A stretch of DNA of 57,591 nt, from positions 1 through 57,591 of the forward strand of contig NZ_DASUCC010000045.1 in assembly GCF_035762905.1 (NCBI RefSeq), written 5' to 3'. Of this stretch, positions 41,701-57,591 are shown piece after piece. The position numbers and the translations under genes are program-made. The notes under the pieces were generated by a model that ran no database searches, was not told the DNA's origin, and saw only the letters and a program-made list of their open reading frames with translations. Within the stretch, counting starts at the first letter, position 1; each line of letters opens with the position of its first letter. Origin of the DNA: DASYTH01 sp035762905. GTDB taxonomy: Bacteria; Actinomycetota; Actinomycetes; Mycobacteriales; Pseudonocardiaceae.

Positions 41701-43343
41701 ACGCGGAGCTGCACGCCCGGGCCAACCGGTTGGCGCACAAGCTGATCGCCGCCGGGGTCGGGCCGGAGCGGTTCGTCGGGGTGGCCCTGCCGCGCACGGC
41801 CGAGCTGGTGATCGCGCTGATCGCCGTGCTCAAGGCCGGCGGCGCCTACCTGCCGATCGACCCCGACCTGCCGGCCGAGCGGGTGAAGTTCATGCTCGCC
41901 GACAGCGATCCGGTGCTGGTGCTGGACGATCCGGCGGCGGTGCGGGACCTGGCCGGCTTCCCGGACAGTGAGCCGGACGTGGCGCTGTCCCCGCACAACC
42001 CGGCCTACCTGATGTACACCTCCGGCTCGACCGGCCGGCCCAAGGGCGTCGTGGTGCCGCACATCGGCGTGGTCAACCGGTTGCTGTGGGGGTGCAGCGA
42101 GCACGGGCTGGGCGCGGGGGACCGGCTGCTGCAGAAGACCCCGATGAGCTTCGACGTGTCGGTCCCGGAGTTCTTCGGCACCCTGATCTCCGGCGCCACG
42201 CTGGTGCTGGCCGCGCCCGGCGGGCACCGCGATCCCGGTTACCTTGCCGACCTGATCCAGCGTGAGGCGATCACGTCGGTCCACTTCGTACCGTCGATGC
42301 TGCGCGCGTTCCTGGCCCACCCGGACGCCGGCCGGTGCACCGGGCTGCGCCGGGTGCTGTGCAGTGGCGAGGCGCTGCCGCCGGACCTGGCCGAGCAGCT
42401 GCACGCCACGCTGGACGTGGGGCTGCACAACCTCTACGGGCCGACCGAGGCCTCGGTCGAGGTCAGCGCCTGGTGGTGCCCGCCGGGAGCGGCGAGCGTC
42501 CCGATCGGCCGTCCGGTCTGGAACACCGCGCTGTACGTGCTCGACGCCGACCTGCAACCGGTCCCGCCCGGGGTGCCCGGCGAGCTGTACCTGGCCGGCG
42601 TGCAACTGGCTCGCGGTTACCACCGCCGCCCAGGGCTCACCGCCGACCGGTTCGTCGCCGACCCGTTCGGCCGGCCCGGCGCCCGGATGTACCGCACCGG
42701 AGACCGGGTCCGGTGGACCGATGACGGCACGGTGGAGTACCTGGGCCGCACCGACTACCAGGTCAAGATCCGCGGGTTCCGGGTGGAGCTGGGCGAGATC
42801 GAGGCGGTGCTGGGCCGGCAGCCCGGCGTCCGGGAGGCGGCCGTGGTGGAGCGGGACGGGCATCTGGTCGCCTACGCCGCACCGGCCGGGGTCGACATCG
42901 CCGCCCTGCGCGCCGGCATCGCGGCCGAGCTGCCCGAGTACATGGTGCCGTCGATGATCATCCCGATGGACCGGCTTCCGCTGAACTCCAGCGGAAAGCT
43001 CGACCGCAAGGCGCTGCCGGCCCCGGACTGGGGCAGCACCGCGGGCGCCGGCTTCGTCGAGCCGCGCACCGAGACCGAGCAGGCCGTCGCCCGGATCTGG
43101 GCCGACGTGCTCGGCGTGCAACGGGTGGGCGCCGAGGACAACTTCTTCGAGCTCGGCGGCGACTCGATCGTCAGCATGCACATCACCTCGAAGCTCACCT
43201 CCTCGTTCGGGATTCCGCTGTCCCCGCGCGACGTACTGACCGCGCGGACCGTCTCGTCACTGGCCGACCTCGTCGAAGACCTGATCCTTCGCGAGCTGGA
43301 GCAGTTGGCGCTCGCCGATCGCGGCGCCGACCACGAAGGGTAG
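35757..43343 (+). CDS. NRPS1: A-T / C-T-E / C-A-T (2528 aa)
   Basis: Nonribosomal peptide synthetase starting the chain. Domains by residue: A1 about 32-502, T1 515-590 (Ser550), C2 602-1015 (HHIITDG, LCL type), T2 1038-1110 (Ser1073), E2 1122-1502 (HHLVVDG), C3 1512-1935 (HHVLLDG, DCL type), A3 1938-2425 and T3 2435-2512 (Ser2470). A1 without a C domain marks the loading module. Module 2 runs straight from C2 into T2 with no adenylation domain. Specificity codes read by eye: A1 DALLIGAVVK (perhaps aromatic), A3 DVPHLSLVEK (Ser-like except Pro239); substrates are tentative. The start at 35757 overlaps the cyclase stop; ATG 35808 after GAAAGG is an alternative. There is no thioesterase; the helical tail after T3 should dock to NRPS2. 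Confidence 0.93.
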   Translation: MPVSASPLTDVPKGIQLMIHDGLRLPEAGPDVPVMTFPELFAQAARRFPDEPAVLSDERTLTFRELDAEANRLAHWLIERGAAPERIVALVLPRSVRIVVAQLAAMKAGAAYLPIDPAYPADRIAFMISDAAPLLLITADDCPDLREYPSTAPDVAIAPDNAAYVIYTSGSTGRPKGVVVPHRGLANFSAAEIERFAVTPGDRILQFSSPSFDASVLELCMSLPAGAGLVVPPPGPLVGEALATVLATRRITHALIPPVALGTVPPVELPDFGCLIVGGEASSAELVRRWAPGRRMINAYGPTENTVVSTWSRPLLPGGTPPIGGPLPNITAHVLDEELAAVPDGTAGELYVGGIGLARGYLDRPGLTAERFPANPFGPPGSRMYRTGDVVRRRPDGDLEFVGRADHQVKIRGFRIEPGEIEAVLCRHAGVREAVVIARTETSGHKRLVAYLVAEGTAPDGAELREHVAGTLPDFMVPSAFVVLDRFPLSPNGKLDRDALPAPAAEVAEPDRHTPPRDERERVLAGIWAEVLGVPVVGVHDDFFAMGGDSIMAVRALARIRAAFATELSIRALFDAPTVAGLAGHLPDRAVGSETVIARAPRTGPLPLSAAQHRLWLLDDGIAHNTGVALRLSGPLDVAALREAAAALGGRHEALRTTIGTADGQGVQVVAPDGGLPLRVVEVTPETLDAELHRELTRPFDLAEGPLARLLLARVADDDHVLLLCQHHIITDGASVALLFDELAACYTGATLPELPIQYADFAVWQRNQEVPADRLEYWRRRLAGIEVLDLPTDRPRPPVRSTAGAVLRHRMPAEQIRRLGMVGQAHGATLFMTLAAAVTVVLAGRSGRRDIALGTVSSGRDLAELENLAGFFVNTLVLRSHVDGARPFADFLGEVRETVLEAFANEVPFDRLVDDLRPARDPSRTPLVQAVVAVHQPILRRDRIGSLRVGEHDLPRPAARFDLVVEFWPKDDTFDLTLEYNTDLFDAGTIELIAGEIEHLLAAVVADPDQPLAGFLGAERETAPAGPAPAGRPRHVPPRTPAEVALAEVFADVLGAGRVGVRDNFFELGGDSILAIQVVNRARTAGITLTSRDIFTHQTIAELARHAGSASAVTAEQGPVTGPVPLTPIQRWFFASNPDTPERFHQSLVTEFAEDIDPDALRAALTALAEHHDALRMRYSEDSGQWRQEVAPVGEHTQLTAHRVDPRTVSLVAHHLVVDGVSWRILAEDLHTAYRQIRAGQTVQLGQKTTSFQDWANRLVGHAESGGFADELDHWTAVTGADIPTDRDGANTVASMRAVRVRLDEADTRALLRDVPGVYRTQINDVLLAALGRVLHKWAGADRVLIDLEGHGREELFDGVDLSRTIGWFTTIYPVAPDTSGGDWGERLRSVKEQLRAVPRRGIGYGALRYLAGAPGLCHQPRVSFNYLGQFDGSGRDLDLDADPGAPRAHLLDVVGKVEEGRLELTWYYSANVHTEATVTTLAGDLAVALREIVEHCAQAAGGSTGPDVEDVYPLTPMQAGMVFHGLSQGDQGVYFQQVSFLLDGVADPAALAASWQRVLDRTPVLRSSVVWQGVPEPLQVVHRHARLPVLHLDWTGLGAGELAERLDALLERDRAVGLDLGTAPLMRLAIVRLSATEVRVVWSFHHVLLDGWSVFHVLSDVLTDHAGGTPPARRPFADYVHWLREQDERLADDHWRAVLGDLSGPTPLPFDRPPADAHHAVSSERHGIELSTVDSERFYEFARRNRLTPSALVQGAWALLLSRYSGASEVCFGATVSGRPAELPGVEGIPGIFINTVPVRVRVTGTEPVADWLRALQAAQAESRRFEHVGLPRLRALSGVPAGANLFDSILVFENYPVDGLELRDLSAVETTNFPLSATVYPHERLTVALGYDPGLFDATTARRLGEHLRVLLAELVADPDRPLCRLPMITPAERNRVVRDWNNTTGPVAVTTIPALLWAQARRTPDAVALRADGTSLTYAELHARANRLAHKLIAAGVGPERFVGVALPRTAELVIALIAVLKAGGAYLPIDPDLPAERVKFMLADSDPVLVLDDPAAVRDLAGFPDSEPDVALSPHNPAYLMYTSGSTGRPKGVVVPHIGVVNRLLWGCSEHGLGAGDRLLQKTPMSFDVSVPEFFGTLISGATLVLAAPGGHRDPGYLADLIQREAITSVHFVPSMLRAFLAHPDAGRCTGLRRVLCSGEALPPDLAEQLHATLDVGLHNLYGPTEASVEVSAWWCPPGAASVPIGRPVWNTALYVLDADLQPVPPGVPGELYLAGVQLARGYHRRPGLTADRFVADPFGRPGARMYRTGDRVRWTDDGTVEYLGRTDYQVKIRGFRVELGEIEAVLGRQPGVREAAVVERDGHLVAYAAPAGVDIAALRAGIAAELPEYMVPSMIIPMDRLPLNSSGKLDRKALPAPDWGSTAGAGFVEPRTETEQAVARIWADVLGVQRVGAEDNFFELGGDSIVSMHITSKLTSSFGIPLSPRDVLTARTVSSLADLVEDLILRELEQLALADRGADHEG
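38802..38972 (+). other. C2-T2 junction of the A-less module
   Basis: C2 ends with DPDQPLAGFLGAER and the carrier domain begins RTPAEVALAEVFADVLG only about 30 residues later. A normal C-A-T module has about 500 residues here (motifs A1-A10). No remnant of an adenylation motif is present, so this is a clean absence rather than a frameshift. Confidence 0.9.
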
Positions 43344-43354
43344 GAACGAAACAG

Positions 43355-57591
<14,237 letters not shown>

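Noticed and set aside
38391..43181. A 1596-codon minus-strand frame opposite NRPS1
   Set aside because: Shadow frame; composition is low-complexity His/Arg/Gly/Pro and it conflicts with intact C, A, T and E motifs.
43300..43343. Possible thioesterase remnant at the end of NRPS1
   Set aside because: After T3 there are only about 20 helical residues, fitting a docking tail to NRPS2 and not a thioesterase.

Overview
The window is very GC-rich, with strong G/C third-position bias, GTG/TTG starts, GTGA/ATGA overlaps and several leaderless-looking promoters. It comes from a filamentous-type actinobacterium. The gene style suggests Pseudonocardiales (Amycolatopsis/Kutzneria-like), but genus is not provable from the sequence. 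No rRNA, tRNA, CRISPR array or intact insertion sequence was seen.

Layout. (1) 1-2612: the 3' end of an IlvD/Edd-family sugar-acid dehydratase, a secreted M28 aminopeptidase with a P-domain, and a small unknown protein. (2) 2613-9872: a complete galactan-utilisation locus. A GH42 beta-galactosidase is divergent from an operon of sugar-binding lipoprotein, two permeases, a LacI regulator and a secreted GH53 endo-galactanase. Two LacI-type operators lie in the divergent promoter. Secreted GH53 would cut galactan, the ABC importer would take up oligosaccharides, and GH42 would finish them in the cytoplasm. (3) 9998-19194: a P-loop ATPase, then a tight cassette of YqiJ-like OB-fold membrane protein, flotillin and a 1625-residue AAA+ ATPase. 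(4) 19202-22012: a visibly lower-GC accessory patch (XRE/TPR regulator, NUDIX hydrolase, Fe(II)/2-oxoglutarate oxygenase), followed by 428 bases of noncoding DNA packed with perfect inverted repeats. (5) 22441-24774: a zinc alcohol dehydrogenase and a PaaK-like CoA ligase. (6) 25090-31401: a HerA-like ATPase, Mre11/SbcD, Rad50/SbcC and a NurA-like protein in one operon. This is the bacterial equivalent of the archaeal HerA-Mre11-Rad50-NurA end-resection set. A patatin-like hydrolase, a PIG-L deacetylase and a Pro/Tyr-rich membrane protein follow.

(7) 34420-57591 (continuing past the edge): the start of a nonribosomal peptide cluster. It opens with a 445-residue class C beta-lactamase-like protein whose motifs and length match penicillin-binding-protein-type thioesterases (SurE group), the stand-alone peptide cyclases. 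Then come two NRPS genes: NRPS1 = A-T / C-T-E / C-A-T and NRPS2 = C-A-T-E / C-A-T / C-A-T-E / C-A... Module 2 has no adenylation domain. Specificity codes of A1 and A7 are identical and those of A4 and A6 are identical, so the peptide should have repeating, alternating L/D residues. NRPS2 carries two in-frame TTA codons, a classic sign of bldA-dependent late expression.

The best candidates for something new are the A-less module together with the PBP-type cyclase, the OB-fold/flotillin/giant AAA+ cassette, the HerA-Mre11-Rad50-NurA-like operon and the hairpin array at 22062-22352.
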